A stretch of DNA of 64,000 bases from positions 46,562 through 110,561 of the forward strand of contig NZ_JBEJGY010000003.1 of assembly GCF_040253615.1 (NCBI RefSeq), read 5' to 3'. Under the pieces are notes generated by a model. That model ran no database searches. It was given only the letters and a program-made list of their open reading frames with translations, and had not been told where the DNA came from. A program made the translations under genes and the position numbers. Of the stretch, positions 26,301 through 38,505 are shown in pieces; positions within the stretch are counted from its first letter, which is position 1, and each line of letters starts with the position of its first letter. Source of the stretch: Streptomyces sp. Edi4 (lineage in GTDB: Bacteria > Actinomycetota > Actinomycetes > Streptomycetales > Streptomycetaceae).

Positions 26301-26330
26301 CAGCTCCCGCGCGGTGAACGGCTCGCCTCG

Positions 26331-26834
26331 TCAGGCGCCGGCTTCGCCGTCCGCCTTCGGAAAGAACTCGGCGTTCTGGACGTACTCCATCGCCTCTACG
26401 AACTCCGGCTTGACGAGCCGCCGTTGCTGCTCCTCGGGGCTGATGTCTTCGATGTGGGTCTGGATCCACCACAGGTTGCCCAGCGGGTCGCGCACCCGCC
26501 CGACGCGGTCCCCGAAGAACAGCTCGGTCACCTCGGTCACCGAAGTGGCGCCCGCCGTGACCGCCTGGCGGTGCACGGCGTCGGCGTCCTCGACGAAGAG
26601 GCGCAGGAAGGCGGGGGTGTCCGGCCAGTCGGGCGAGTGCCGGTCGAACATCATCACCACCGCGTCCCCGATGCGGACCTCGGCGTGCTCGACGCGCCCG
26701 TCGGCCCCCACCATGCGCCCCAGCTCCTCGCCCCCGAACGCCTCCTTCATGAAGTCGATGAGCCGGGCGGCGTCGGCCGAGATGATCCAGGGCGTGACGG
26801 TGGAGTAGCCCCTGGGGATCGCCTTGACGGTCAT
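26331..26834 (-). CDS. VOC-superfamily (glyoxalase/bleomycin-resistance fold) protein, PhnB-like
   Basis: A 167-residue protein with the vicinal oxygen chelate pattern. PWIISADAARLIDFMKEAFGGEE and HAEVRIGDAVVMMFD form the first half, LRLFVEDADAVHRQAVTAGA and GDRVGRVRDPLGNLWWIQTH the second. PhnB-like members occur as tailoring enzymes, binding proteins or general metabolic proteins. The ATG follows AAGGAGGACC. Unlike its neighbours it lacks a SARP-type promoter, and the 60 bp upstream are the most A+T-rich intergenic stretch here, so it may be regulated separately. A drug-binding role is possible but unproved. Confidence 0.75.
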   Translation of the reverse strand: MTVKAIPRGYSTVTPWIISADAARLIDFMKEAFGGEELGRMVGADGRVEHAEVRIGDAVVMMFDRHSPDWPDTPAFLRLFVEDADAVHRQAVTAGATSVTEVTELFFGDRVGRVRDPLGNLWWIQTHIEDISPEEQQRRLVKPEFVEAMEYVQNAEFFPKADGEAGA

Positions 26835-26977
26835 GGTGATGGTCCTCCTTGCAAACCACGTGCGCGAACTGTGTCCACGTTATTGCGGAGTAGGTCAGTC
26901 TCTGTCCTAACTGCCCCGTGGAGCGGCGCAGTCCACCCGGGGAACGCATGTGCCCCGCCGGGTCGCTTGACTCCAGG

Positions 26978-27009
26978 CCGACCGGACCTCCAGCGGTAGC
27001 CCATAGCCT
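26978..27009 (+). promoter_or_regulatory. SARP-type promoter for the P450 gene at 27048
   Basis: Heptamers CCGACCG and TCCAGCG start 11 bp apart, then 8 bp, then TAGCCT as -10. Confidence 0.6.
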
Positions 27010-27047
27010 GCGACCACCAGCGGAAAAGCAGCGTGAAGGGGTGCGTA

Positions 27048-28265
27048 ATGAGCGAAGAGGACGTCATCGATCTGGCAGCACTCGGCGAGGACTTCGCCCG
27101 CGATCCGCACCCCGTCTATGCCGAGCTGCGCGCGCGAGGTCCGGTGCACCGGGTCCTGCTGCCGGAGGGGTTCACCGCCTGGCTGGTGGTCGGTTACGAA
27201 GCCGCCCGCGCCGCGCTCTGCGACCCGCACCTCTCCAACAACATGCGCAACGCGAAGGACGCGGGCCTCACCGACCTCGTGGCCGACGCGCCGAACATGC
27301 TGATGTCCGACCCGCCCCGGCACACCCGGCTGCGCAAGCTGGTCGTGCGGGAGTTCACTCCCCGGCGCATCCGCGCGCTGGAGGGCCGGGTCCAGGAGAT
27401 CACCCACGAGCTGATCGACGCGATGCTCGCTCAGTCCGAGGGCCGGGCCGACCTCGTCACCGACTTCGCCTACCCGCTGCCCGCCGCCGTCATCTGCGAA
27501 CTCCTCGGCGTCCCCTTCGACGACCGCGAGAAGTTTCACGACTGGTCAACACAGATCACCAAGCGCCTGGGCGACGGTGGCGCGGAAGCCGCCATGGGTG
27601 AGCTCACGGGATATCTGACCGCCCTGCTGGAGGACAAACGGGCCCGGCCCGGGGACGATCTGCTCAGCGCGCTGGTCCGCACCAGCGGCGAGGACCAGGA
27701 CGCGCTGTCGACCGAGGAACTGGTCGGCATGGCCGTCCTGCTGCTCATCGCGGGGCAGGAGACGACCACGGGTCTCATCGCCAACGGCATGGTGGCGCTG
27801 CTCCGGCACCCCGAGCAATGCTCCGCCCTGCGCGCCGACTTCTCGCTTCTGGACGGCGCCGTCGAGGAGATGCTGCGCTACAGCGGACCGACCGGCACCT
27901 CGCTGCACCGGTTCACCACGGCGTCGGTCAGCCTGGACGGAGTGGTCATTCCCGGCGGCGGCGAACTGGTACTGATCGGCAACACACCGGCCAACCAGGA
28001 CCCGAAGCGCTTCCCGGACGCCGGCCGCTTCGACATCCGCCGTGACGCCGGCGGCCACCTCGCCTTCGGACACGGCATCCACGCGTGCTTCGGCGCCCCC
28101 CTCGCCCGGCTTGAGGCGAAGGCTGCCGTGCGCGCCCTCCTGGAGCGCTGCCCCGATCTGGCTCTCGCCGTCGACCCGGCCACCCTGATCTGGCACCCCA
28201 GCGTCATGATGCGCGGCCTGACGAGCCTTCCGGTCCTGGTGCGTCCAACGGCACCGGTCGCCTGA
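27048..28265 (+). CDS. Cytochrome P450 monooxygenase (2 of 4)
   Basis: A 405-residue P450. The I-helix reads IAGQETTTG (Gln in the position before Glu-Thr), ExxR lies in EEMLRY, and the heme loop FGHGIHACFG has Cys347. The overall pattern (DPPRHTRLRKLV, TPRRIRALE) is that of the CYP107/CYP105-type macrolide and polyketide oxidases. The ATG at 27048 follows AAGGGG. It faces the next P450 gene tail-to-tail across a shared terminator. It is 40 percent-like rather than duplicate-like to its neighbour by eye. Substrate site unknown. Confidence 0.92.
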   Translation: MSEEDVIDLAALGEDFARDPHPVYAELRARGPVHRVLLPEGFTAWLVVGYEAARAALCDPHLSNNMRNAKDAGLTDLVADAPNMLMSDPPRHTRLRKLVVREFTPRRIRALEGRVQEITHELIDAMLAQSEGRADLVTDFAYPLPAAVICELLGVPFDDREKFHDWSTQITKRLGDGGAEAAMGELTGYLTALLEDKRARPGDDLLSALVRTSGEDQDALSTEELVGMAVLLLIAGQETTTGLIANGMVALLRHPEQCSALRADFSLLDGAVEEMLRYSGPTGTSLHRFTTASVSLDGVVIPGGGELVLIGNTPANQDPKRFPDAGRFDIRRDAGGHLAFGHGIHACFGAPLARLEAKAAVRALLERCPDLALAVDPATLIWHPSVMMRGLTSLPVLVRPTAPVA

Positions 28266-28301
28266 GACGGGGCTGACGCCGCCGGCCCGTGGCCCGCACG
28301 A

Positions 28302-28344
28302 CGGCGCCCCGGTCCCCCTCCTGCCAAAGGGGACCGGGGCGCCG
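28302..28344. terminator. Bidirectional terminator between convergent P450 genes
   Basis: Perfect 16-bp inverted repeat CGGCGCCCCGGTCCCC with its complement, 11-nt loop; serves both P450 genes. Confidence 0.88.
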
Positions 28345-28354
28345 TTCGTCGTGC

Positions 28355-29617
28355 TCAGTCGGCCGGGCCGAAGCGGACGGGCAGCCGCTCGAGGCTGCGC
28401 AGGAAGAGGGTGGGCGGACGCCAGGGGAGCTGCGCCGGATCGACCGCCAGGGCCAGGTCCGGGCAGCGCTCCAGCAGCGTACGCAGGGCGATGCCCGCCT
28501 CCAGCTTGGCCAGCGGGGCACCGATGCAGGCATGGATGCCGTGGCCGAACCCGATGTGGCCCCGGCTCTCGCGCGGGTCGCGCAGAATGTTGAAGCGCTC
28601 GGGCTCGGTGAACCGCTCGGGATCGCGTGACGCGGAGGCGAGCCCGGCCATCACCACCTCGCCCGCGGGTATCTCGGTCTTCCCGATGACGACGGGTTCG
28701 GTGGTGTAACGGAAGGCGGAGACCTCCACCGGTCCCTCGTAGCGCATCGTCTCCTCTATCGCGCCGTCGAGGAGCGACCAGTCGGCCTGGAGCGCGGCGA
28801 GCTGCTCGGGGTGCTGGAGCAGCAAGGAGAACGCGCCGGCGATCAGGTTGTTGGTGGTCTCGTGTCCGGCCACGAGCAACAGGAAGGCCATGCCGAAGAG
28901 TTCCTCGTCCGACAGCCGGTCGCCGGCGTCGGTCGTGCGCACCAGGTCGCTCAGCAGATCGTCGCCGCCGTCGGCGCGCTTGCTCGCGATGAGGGCCCCG
29001 AGGTAGCCCGCCATGGCCTCCCCCGCCGCCTGGGCCGCGTCGGGCGTCGGCGGTGCGGACATCTCACTGGACCAGCGGTGGAAGTCGTCGCGGTCCTTCT
29101 CGGGCACACCGAAGAGTTCACAGATCACGGAGAGCGGCAGCTGGAGGCTGAAGGACTTCACCAGGTCCGCGCTCCCCAACGGCACGACAGCGTCCAGGAG
29201 TTCGTCGGTGATCTCCTGGATCCGGGAGCGCAGCGCCTCGATGCGGCGCGGAGTGAACTCCTTGGAGACCAGTTTGCGCAGCCGCGTGTGATCGGGCGGA
29301 TCGGCCTGGAGCATAGTGGTGCCGATGGCACTGCGGCCCATGTCCGGCCAGGCCTTGAGGTACCGCGCGTCCGTACTGAACCGCGAGTCCTTCAGAGCGG
29401 CCCGCGCTTCGCCGGGCCCGACGATCAGCCAGCCGAGCCGGCCGTCCATGACGCGGGCCCGGTGCACCGGGCCGAGCGCGCGCAGCTTCGCGAAATAGGG
29501 GTGGGGGTCCGCGGTGAACTCCGGGTCGCAGCCGGTGAGATCGGCGATGAACTCCGTCCCGCCGGGGCCGTTGCGGAGAGCGGGCTCCGGCGTCGCTTCT
29601 GCTTCGGTTGTCGTCAT
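28355..29617 (-). CDS. Cytochrome P450 monooxygenase (3 of 4)
   Basis: A 420-residue P450 with I-helix VAGHETTNN, ExxR in EETMRY and heme loop FGHGIHACIG with Cys364. Its N-terminal part (DPHPYFAKLRALGPVH) and DPPDHTRLRKLV are typical of actinomycete polyketide P450s. The ATG at 29617 has no ribosome site; a SARP-type promoter with a good -10 (TACCTT) ends 6 nt before it, so the transcript is probably leaderless. Confidence 0.92.
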   Translation of the reverse strand: MTTTEAEATPEPALRNGPGGTEFIADLTGCDPEFTADPHPYFAKLRALGPVHRARVMDGRLGWLIVGPGEARAALKDSRFSTDARYLKAWPDMGRSAIGTTMLQADPPDHTRLRKLVSKEFTPRRIEALRSRIQEITDELLDAVVPLGSADLVKSFSLQLPLSVICELFGVPEKDRDDFHRWSSEMSAPPTPDAAQAAGEAMAGYLGALIASKRADGGDDLLSDLVRTTDAGDRLSDEELFGMAFLLLVAGHETTNNLIAGAFSLLLQHPEQLAALQADWSLLDGAIEETMRYEGPVEVSAFRYTTEPVVIGKTEIPAGEVVMAGLASASRDPERFTEPERFNILRDPRESRGHIGFGHGIHACIGAPLAKLEAGIALRTLLERCPDLALAVDPAQLPWRPPTLFLRSLERLPVRFGPAD

Positions 29618-29623
29618 GGCCGA

Positions 29624-29655
29624 AAGGTAGGGCCCCCCGCTCGACTGCCACTCAG
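29624..29655 (-). promoter_or_regulatory. SARP-type promoter for the P450 gene at 29617
   Basis: Minus-strand CTGAGTG and TCGAGCG start 11 bp apart, then 8 bp, then TACCTT; ATG 6 nt later. Confidence 0.65.
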
Positions 29656-29797
29656 GAACGACTCATGCGGAGCGGGCGGGGCGGGCCCGGCACCCGCCGT
29701 CCTCTCGAAGGCCGCATCCGCGCTCCCCCAAAGCCGCGTTTCTCGCCCGGCTGCGCCCCGTGCCCTCCCCCTGGGTGGCCAGAGGCCGTTCACCGTC

Positions 29798-29829
29798 TCG
29801 AGCCGCTCTCGACCCGGGCGTGTGAGCCT
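29798..29829 (+). promoter_or_regulatory. SARP-type promoter for the glycosyltransferase gene
   Basis: Heptamers TCGAGCC and TCGACCC start 11 bp apart, then 8 bp, then GAGCCT. This and the divergent P450 promoter are all I see in the 302-bp gap 29618-29919. Confidence 0.65.
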
Positions 29830-29919
29830 GCCGCCGCACCGTCATGGCCGGCCACCCGTCCGGAGGCCGGTTCCTGTCTTTCGGTATCGGTCCGGTCCCG
29901 GCCCGTAGAGGAGAAACCC

Positions 29920-31210
29920 ATGCGTGTCCTGATCGTTGTGTGGCCCCTGACCTCCCATCTGTTACCCGACCCTTCCGTTGGCCTACGCCCTTCAGGGCGC
30001 GGGACACGAGGTCCGGATCGCCTCACACCCCTACCTGGCCCCGGCCATCACGGGGGCGGGCCTGAACGCGGTTCCGCTCGGTAGGCCGGACACCATCGCC
30101 TCCCCCACCGCCGTCGGTGACTTCATGCTGTCCGAGGACCACCGCGAACGCCTCGCGAAGGCGTTGGCCGTGGACCTTGCCCGCGACGGCGACAACTGGG
30201 CCACCCTCAGCACGTACACCCTGGCGTCCTCACGGATCTTCCACCCGGCGGACGCCACCGGGACATCGGGCTGGGGCGGGGTGGACGACCTGGTGGCGGT
30301 GGCCCGCGACTGGCGTCCGGACCTGGTGCTGTGGGACCCCAACTGGCCGGGTGCCGCCGTCGCCGCCCGGGCCTGCGGCGCGGCACAGGGCCGGGTGCTG
30401 TGGGGCGGCGACTTCCTGGGCTGGGCCGACCACCGCAGTGATGAGCACCGTGAGGACCTTCGGGCGGCGGGCCTCGCGCACCCGGTGACCGAGATCGTGC
30501 GCCCGGCCGCGGAACGCCATGGTGTCGAGGTCGACGACGAGCTGGTGCTCGGCCAGTTCACGCTGGACCCGAACCCCGCCGACATGAGGCTGCCCAGCCG
30601 CGCCCGCACCGTGCCTCTGCGGCGCATCCCCTACGCGGGCGCCGCCGAAGTCCCCGGCTGGCTGCGGTCCAAGCCCACCCGTCCACGGGTCGCGCTGTCC
30701 CTGGGAGTCACCCAGCGGATGTTCGACAACGACAGGGTGATGATCCCGGCGCTGCTCGACATGGTGGACGGCCTGGACATCGAGGTGGTCGCCACGCTCG
30801 ACGCCTCCCAGCTGGAAGGGCTGCGGCCGCCGGACAACATCCGCACCGTCGACTACCTCCCGCTGAACCTGCTGCTGCCGAGCTGCGCGGCGATCGTCCA
30901 CCACGGCGGCATCGGTACCACCGCGGCCGCCGTCGCCCACCGCGTGCCCCAACTGGCCGTGGTGGACGACCGGGGCATTGCATACCACCCCAATGCCGAG
31001 TACGTGGTGCGCCACGGCGCGGGCCTCTATGTGCACCCGGTGCGCCTCTCGGCCAAGGAGATGCGCGCCCAGCTGATCCGGCTGCTGTCCGAGCCCGCGT
31101 TCCAGGAGGGGGCGCGTCGGGTGCACGCCGACTGGCTGGCCATGCCGAGCCCCAACGACACGGTCCCCCTGCTGGAGAAGTTCGTCGCGCACCACCGGGA
31201 CCGCGGCTGA
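29920..31210 (+). pseudogene. Glycosyltransferase (GT1 family) with an N-terminal single-base frameshift
   Basis: From residue 20 or so onward this is a full GT1 antibiotic glycosyltransferase, with acceptor-side motifs early and the nucleotide-sugar motif VHHGGIGTTAAAVAHRVPQL near the C-terminus. The true start must be the ATG at 29920: it has an excellent AGAGGAG site and reads MRVLIVVWPLTSHL, the family N-terminus. After that the frame is lost. Removing one base (the A at 29964 in CTGTTACCC) would give SHLFPTLPLAYALQGAGHE, a normal family sequence joined to the long frame. So there is one extra base, either a true mutation or a sequencing error. A TTG at 29978 could give an N-truncated protein but has no ribosome site. 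If real, glycosylation by this enzyme is lost. Confidence 0.8.
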
Positions 31211-32827
<1,617 letters not shown>

Positions 32828-32859
32828 CCCGGCCCGGAACACCGACCCCTGGAGTACGC

Positions 32860-34071
32860 ATGTCCCGCCGTCTGTTCACCTCTGAGTCCGTGACCGAGGG
32901 CCACCCCGACAAGATCGCCGACCAGATCAGCGACACCGTCCTCGACGCCCTGCTGGCCAAGGACCCCACCTCCCGGGTGGCCGTGGAGACCCTGATCACC
33001 ACGGGTCTCGTGCACGTGGCCGGTGAGGTGACCACCTCCGCGTACGCGCCGATCGCCGCACTCGTCCGCGAGAAGATTCTGGCGATCGGCTACGACTCGT
33101 CGGTGAAGGGGTTCGACGGCGCCTCCTGCGGTGTCTCCGTCTCCATCGGTGCCCAGTCCCCCGACATCGCCCAGGGCGTCGACGTCGCATACGAGCAGCG
33201 GACGGGCCGGGCGGCCGCCGACGAACTCGACCAACAGGGCGCCGGCGATCAGGGCCTGATGTTCGGTTACGCCACCGACGAGACCCCGAACCTCATGCCG
33301 CTGCCCATCGAGCTCGCGCACCGCCTCTCCCGCCGGCTGACCGAGGTGCGCAAGGACGGTACGGTCCCCTACCTGCGTCCCGACGGCAAGACCCAGGTCA
33401 CCATCGAGTACTCGGGCAGCCGCCCGGTCCGCCTCGACACGGTCGTCGTCTCCTCGCAGCATGCCGCCGACATCGACCTCGGCTCGCTGCTCACCCCGGA
33501 CATCCGGGAGTTCGTCGTCGAGCACGTCCTGGGCCAGCTCGCCGACGACGGCATCAAGCTCGACACCGACGGCTACCGGCTGCTCGTCAACCCGACCGGC
33601 CGCTTCGAGACCGGCGGCCCGATGGGCGACGCGGGTCTGACCGGCCGCAAGATCATCATTGACACGTACGGCGGCATGGCGCGGCACGGCGGCGGCGCCT
33701 TCTCCGGCAAGGACCCCTCCAAGGTGGACCGTTCGGCGGCGTACGCGATGCGCTGGGTCGCCAAGAACGTCGTGGCCGCCGGTCTCGCGGCGCGCTGCGA
33801 GGTCCAGGTCGCGTACGCCATCGGCAAGGCCGAGCCGGTCGGTCTGTTCATCGAGACCTTCGGTACCGAGCGCGTGGCAACCGACCGGATCGAGAAGGCC
33901 GTCTCGGAGGTCTTCGACCTTCGTCCGGCCGCCATCATCCGCGACCTCGACCTGCTGCGCCCGATCTATGCCCAGACCGCCGCCTACGGCCATTTCGGCC
34001 GCGAGCTCCCGGACTTCACATGGGAGCGCACCGACCGGGTGGACGCGCTCCGCACCGCCGCGGGGATCTGA
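32860..34071 (+). CDS. metK: S-adenosylmethionine synthetase
   Basis: A 403-residue methionine adenosyltransferase that makes SAM from methionine and ATP. Signature motifs are [14 protein letters not shown] at the N-terminus, [12 protein letters not shown] near residue 127 and [19 protein letters not shown] near 280. It starts 33 bp after ahcY and ends one base before the kinase gene. In context it supplies the three O-methyltransferases in the window and others that may lie outside it. Confidence 0.98.
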   Translation: MSRRLFTSESVTEGHPDKIADQISDTVLDALLAKDPTSRVAVETLITTGLVHVAGEVTTSAYAPIAALVREKILAIGYDSSVKGFDGASCGVSVSIGAQSPDIAQGVDVAYEQRTGRAAADELDQQGAGDQGLMFGYATDETPNLMPLPIELAHRLSRRLTEVRKDGTVPYLRPDGKTQVTIEYSGSRPVRLDTVVVSSQHAADIDLGSLLTPDIREFVVEHVLGQLADDGIKLDTDGYRLLVNPTGRFETGGPMGDAGLTGRKIIIDTYGGMARHGGGAFSGKDPSKVDRSAAYAMRWVAKNVVAAGLAARCEVQVAYAIGKAEPVGLFIETFGTERVATDRIEKAVSEVFDLRPAAIIRDLDLLRPIYAQTAAYGHFGRELPDFTWERTDRVDALRTAAGI

Positions 34072-34072
34072 C

Positions 34073-35035
34073 ATGCGCATCGCCGTGAGTGGGTCCATCG
34101 CCACCGACCATCTGATGACCTTCCCCGGAAGGTTCACCGACCAGCTCCTCCCCGACCAGCTGGACAAGGTCTCGCTGTCCTTCCTCGTCGGCCAACTGAA
34201 CGTCCGGCGGGGCGGGGTGGCCGCCAACATCTGCTACGGACTCGGTTGCCTGGGGCTTTCGCCCGTGCTGGTCGGCGCCGTCGGCGACGACTTCGCGGAG
34301 TACCGGGTCTGGCTCAAGGAGCACGGCGTCGACACCGATGTCGTCCATGTCTTCGAGACCCGCCAGACGGCGAACCAGATCGCCGCCTTCCATCCGGCTG
34401 CGATGTCCGAGGCCCGGGACATCGGCATCCAACGGGCCGTCGAGCACGCCGGTGGCCTTGATCTGGTCCTCATCTCCCCCAACGACCCCGCCACGATGCT
34501 CCGACACACGGCCCAGTGCCGGACTTCCGGCATCGCGTTCGCGGCCGATCCCTCGCAGCAGCTCGCCAACCTCGACGGCGAGCAGGTCGCGTCTCTGGTG
34601 GACGGTGCGCGCTGGCTGTTCACCAACGAGTACGAGGCCTCGCTGCTCCTCGAACGCACCGGACGGCGGCGTGAGGACGTACTGCGGCAGGTCGGCACCT
34701 GGATCACCACGCTGGGGGCGGGCGGCGTGCGGATCGACCGCGACGGGGCTCCTACGTGTACGGTCCCGGCTGTGCCGGCCACGGACACGACCGATCCGAC
34801 CGGTGTCGGCGACGCCTTCCGCGCCGGCTTCCTCGCGGCTGTCGGCCAGGGCCTGTCGGCCGACGATGCCGCCCGCCTGGGCTGTGCCCTGGCCACCACG
34901 GCCCTGGGCGCCACGGGCCCGCAGGAGTACGAGGTCAGTCCCGTACGGCTGCTCGCGGACATCACGGCCGCCTACGGCCCGGCCGCGGCGCGGCCCTTCG
35001 CGCTGTGGCTGGGTAACCCGGGAGAAACGTCATGA
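34073..35035 (+). CDS. Adenosine kinase (PfkB/ribokinase family)
   Basis: A 320-residue PfkB-family kinase with the N-terminal VSGSIATDHLMTFPG typical of actinobacterial adenosine kinase, the GGVAANICYGLGCLG motif, and the C-terminal catalytic DPTGVGDAFRAGF motif. It phosphorylates the adenosine released by ahcY, pulling that reversible reaction forward. The gene starts 1 bp after the metK stop and overlaps metH by ATGA, so the cassette is translationally coupled. Its position makes adenosine the obvious substrate, though the PfkB family includes other sugar kinases. Confidence 0.92.
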   Translation: MRIAVSGSIATDHLMTFPGRFTDQLLPDQLDKVSLSFLVGQLNVRRGGVAANICYGLGCLGLSPVLVGAVGDDFAEYRVWLKEHGVDTDVVHVFETRQTANQIAAFHPAAMSEARDIGIQRAVEHAGGLDLVLISPNDPATMLRHTAQCRTSGIAFAADPSQQLANLDGEQVASLVDGARWLFTNEYEASLLLERTGRRREDVLRQVGTWITTLGAGGVRIDRDGAPTCTVPAVPATDTTDPTGVGDAFRAGFLAAVGQGLSADDAARLGCALATTALGATGPQEYEVSPVRLLADITAAYGPAAARPFALWLGNPGETS

Positions 35036-38000
35036 GCGCCCGCGTCGATGCCCTGCGCGGCGCGCTTGCCACCCGGGTGGTGGTCGCCGACGGCGCGATG
35101 GGCACCATGTTGCAGGCGCAGGACCCCACCCTGGAGGACTTCCAGGACCTCGAAGGGTGCAACGAGGTCCTGAACGTGACCCGGCCCGACATCGTGCGCT
35201 CGGTCCACGAGGCGTACTTCGCGGTCGGTGTGGACTGCGTGGAGACCAACACCTTCGGTGCCAATCACACCGCGATGAGCGAGTACGACATCCCCGAGCG
35301 GGTCTTCGAGCTGTCGGAGTCCGGTGCGCGCATCGCCCGCGAGGTCGCCGACGAGTTCACCGCATCCAGTGGACAGCAGCGCTGGGTGCTCGGCTCCATC
35401 GGGCCGGGTACGAAGCTGCCGACCCTGGGCCACATCGGCTACAGGACGTTGCGCGACGGTTTCCAGGCCAACGCCGAGGGCCTGATCGCGGGCGGCGCCG
35501 ACGCCCTGATCGTCGAGACGACCCAGGACCTGCTCCAGACCAAGTCCGCCGTCCTCGGTGCCCGCCGCGCCATGGCGGCGGCCGGGGCCGACCTGCCGCT
35601 GGTGGTCTCGCTCGCCTTCGAGACGACCGGCACCATGCTGCTGGGCTCCGAGATCGGCGCCGCGCTGACCGCGCTCGAACCGCTCGGCGTCGACATGATC
35701 GGCCTGAACTGCTCGACCGGCCCCGCCGAGATGAGCGAGCACCTGCGCTACCTCACCCGCCACTCCCGCATCCCGCTGCTGTGCATGCCGAACGCGGGCC
35801 TGCCCGTCCTGACCAAGGACGGCGCCCACTTCCCGCTCGGTCCCGAAGGTCTGGCCGACGCACAGGAGAACTTCGTCCGCGACTACGGGCTCTGCCTGGT
35901 GGGCGGCTGCTGCGGCACGACCCCCGAGCACCTGCGCCAGGTGGTCGAGCGGGTACGCGGCCTGAGCCCCGCCGCCCGCGACCCGCGCCCCGAGCCCGGC
36001 GCCGCCTCGCTCTACCAGACGGTGCCCTTCCGCCAGGACACCGCGTACATGGCGATCGGCGAGCGGACCAACGCCAACGGCTCGAAGAAGTTCCGCGAGG
36101 CGATGCTGGAGGGGCGCTGGGACGACTGTGTGGAGATGGCGCGCGACCAGATCCGCGAGGGCGCCCACATGCTCGACCTGTGCGTCGACTACGTGGGCCG
36201 CGACGGCGTGGCCGACATGAACGAACTGGCCGGCCGCTTCGCCACCGCCTCCACCCTGCCCATCGTCCTGGACTCCACCGAACTCCCGGTCCTCAAGGCC
36301 GGGCTGGAGAAGCTGGGCGGGCGCGCGGTCATCAACTCCGTCAACTACGAGGACGGCGACGGACCGGAGTCGCGGTTCGCGAAGGTCACCGCGCTCGCCG
36401 CCGAGCACGGCGCCGCGCTGATCGCCCTGACCATCGACGAGGAGGGCCAGGCCCGTACCGTCGAGCACAAGGTCGCCATCGCCGAACGCCTCATCGCCGA
36501 CCTGACCGGCTCCTGGGGCATCCGCGAGTCGGACATCCTCATCGACACCCTCACCTTCACCATCTGCACCGGCCAGGAGGAGTCGCGCGGCGACGGCATC
36601 GCCACGATCGGGGCGATCCGCGAACTCAAGCGCCGCCACCCCGACGTGGGGACCACGCTCGGCCTGTCCAACATCTCCTTCGGCCTGAACCCGGCCGCCC
36701 GGGTCGTGCTGAACTCCGTCTTCCTCGACGAGTGCGTGAAGGCGGGCCTGGACTCCGCGATCGTGCACGCCTCCAAGATCCTGCCCATCGCGCGCCTGGA
36801 GGAGGAGCAGGTCAAGGTCGCCCTCGATCTGATCTACGACCGGCGCTCTGAGGGATACGACCCCTTGCAGAGGCTCATGGAGCTCTTCGAGGGCGTCAAC
36901 ATGAAGTCGATGAAGGCGGGCAAGGCGGAGGAACTGGCCGCGCTCCCGCTGGACGAGCGTTTGCAGCGCCGCATCATCGACGGCGAGAAGAACGGTCTTG
37001 AGGCCGACCTCGACGAGGCCCTGCAGTCCGCGCCCGCCCTGGACATCGTGAACAACACCCTGCTCGCGGGCATGAAGGTGGTCGGTGAGCTGTTCGGCTC
37101 CGGTCAGATGCAGCTGCCGTTCGTCCTGCAGTCCGCCGAGGTCATGAAGTCGGCCGTGGCCCATCTTGAGCCGCACATGGAGAAGTCCGACGCGGAGGGC
37201 AAGGGCACGATCGTCCTCGCCACCGTGCGCGGAGACGTCCACGACATCGGCAAGAACCTCGTGGACATCATCCTGTCCAACAACGGCTACAACGTGATCA
37301 ACCTCGGCATCAAGCAGCCGGTCTCGACGATCCTGGAGGCCGCACAGGAGCACAAGGCCGACGTGATCGGGATGTCCGGCCTCCTGGTCAAGTCCACAGT
37401 GATCATGAAGGAGAACCTGGAGGAGCTGAACCAGCGCAAGCTGGCCGCCGACTACCCGGTGATCCTCGGCGGCGCCGCGCTGACCCGCGCCTACGTCGAA
37501 CAGGACCTGCACGAGATCTACGAGGGCGAGGTCCGCTACGCCCGCGACGCCTTCGAGGGCCTGCGGCTCATGGACGCCCTGATCGGCGTGAAGCGCGGCG
37601 TGCCCGGCGCCGTGCTGCCCGAGCTGAAGCAGCGCCGCGTCCCGAGGCGCCCCGCGACCAGCGGGGAGCCGGCCGGGCAGGACGCGCCCGAGGGCTCGGT
37701 GCGCTCCGAGGTGTCCACCGACAACCCGGTGCCCACCCCGCCGTTCTGGGGCACCCGCGTCATCAAGGGCATCGGCCTCAAGGAGTACGCGTCCTGGCTG
37801 GACGAGGGCGCGCTCTTCAAGGGCCAGTGGGGCCTCAAGGGCGACACCGTCGAGAGCGAGGGCCGGCCGCGGCTGCGAAGGTGGCTGGACCGGCTGCGTA
37901 CGGACAACCTGCTCGAAGCGGCCGTCGTGCACGGCTACTTCCCGTGCGTGTCCAAGGGAGACGACCTGATCCTGCTCAACGAGGACGGTTCCGAGCGCAC

Positions 38001-38505
38001 CCGCTTCACCTTCCCGCGCCAGCGTCGCGGGCGCCGGCTGTGCCTGGCGGACTTCTTCCGCCCCGAGGAGTCCGGCGAGATTGATGTGGTCGGGCTCCAG
38101 GTCGTCACGGTCGGCTCGAAGATCGGCGAGGCCACGGCCGAGCTGTTCGAGTCCAACTCCTACCGCGACTACCTGGAGCTGCACGGCCTGTCCGTCCAGC
38201 TGGCCGAGGCGCTGGCCGAGTACTGGCACGCGCGGGTCCGCTCCGAGCTCGGCATCGCGGCGGCCGATCCCGGATCGTTGCAGGCCATGTTGCGTACCGA
38301 GTACCAGGGCTGCCGCTACTCGCTGGGCTACCCGGCCTGCCCCGACCTGGAGGACCGGGCGAAGATCGCCGGCCTCCTCCGGCCGGAGCGCATCGGCGTG
38401 CACCTCTCCGAGGAGTTCCAGCTCCACCCCGAGCAGTCCACCGACGCCCTCGTCATCCACCACCCCGAAGCCAGCTACTTCAACGCGGGAGGCGGCCGGT
38501 CATGA
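35032..38505 (+). CDS. metH: Cobalamin-dependent methionine synthase
   Basis: A 1157-residue four-module enzyme that methylates homocysteine with methyl-tetrahydrofolate. The homocysteine domain (1-330) has zinc-ligand cysteines in GLNCSTGP and [11 protein letters not shown]. The pterin domain follows from about 345 ([15 protein letters not shown]). The cobalamin domain has [11 protein letters not shown], with the axial-ligand His near residue 736. The reactivation domain ends with RYSLGYPAC near 1093. All modules look intact. Start overlaps the kinase stop and its own stop overlaps metF (both ATGA). It needs vitamin B12, which links product methylation to cobalamin supply. Confidence 0.98.
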   Translation: MSARVDALRGALATRVVVADGAMGTMLQAQDPTLEDFQDLEGCNEVLNVTRPDIVRSVHEAYFAVGVDCVETNTFGANHTAMSEYDIPERVFELSESGARIAREVADEFTASSGQQRWVLGSIGPGTKLPTLGHIGYRTLRDGFQANAEGLIAGGADALIVETTQDLLQTKSAVLGARRAMAAAGADLPLVVSLAFETTGTMLLGSEIGAALTALEPLGVDMIGLNCSTGPAEMSEHLRYLTRHSRIPLLCMPNAGLPVLTKDGAHFPLGPEGLADAQENFVRDYGLCLVGGCCGTTPEHLRQVVERVRGLSPAARDPRPEPGAASLYQTVPFRQDTAYMAIGERTNANGSKKFREAMLEGRWDDCVEMARDQIREGAHMLDLCVDYVGRDGVADMNELAGRFATASTLPIVLDSTELPVLKAGLEKLGGRAVINSVNYEDGDGPESRFAKVTALAAEHGAALIALTIDEEGQARTVEHKVAIAERLIADLTGSWGIRESDILIDTLTFTICTGQEESRGDGIATIGAIRELKRRHPDVGTTLGLSNISFGLNPAARVVLNSVFLDECVKAGLDSAIVHASKILPIARLEEEQVKVALDLIYDRRSEGYDPLQRLMELFEGVNMKSMKAGKAEELAALPLDERLQRRIIDGEKNGLEADLDEALQSAPALDIVNNTLLAGMKVVGELFGSGQMQLPFVLQSAEVMKSAVAHLEPHMEKSDAEGKGTIVLATVRGDVHDIGKNLVDIILSNNGYNVINLGIKQPVSTILEAAQEHKADVIGMSGLLVKSTVIMKENLEELNQRKLAADYPVILGGAALTRAYVEQDLHEIYEGEVRYARDAFEGLRLMDALIGVKRGVPGAVLPELKQRRVPRRPATSGEPAGQDAPEGSVRSEVSTDNPVPTPPFWGTRVIKGIGLKEYASWLDEGALFKGQWGLKGDTVESEGRPRLRRWLDRLRTDNLLEAAVVHGYFPCVSKGDDLILLNEDGSERTRFTFPRQRRGRRLCLADFFRPEESGEIDVVGLQVVTVGSKIGEATAELFESNSYRDYLELHGLSVQLAEALAEYWHARVRSELGIAAADPGSLQAMLRTEYQGCRYSLGYPACPDLEDRAKIAGLLRPERIGVHLSEEFQLHPEQSTDALVIHHPEASYFNAGGGRS

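Noticed and set aside
34972..38463. Very long minus-strand open frame (over 1,100 codons) antisense to metH
   Set aside because: It is a shadow of the G+C-rich third codon positions of metH; composition is low-complexity (V, G, R, D, H rich) and has no family motif.
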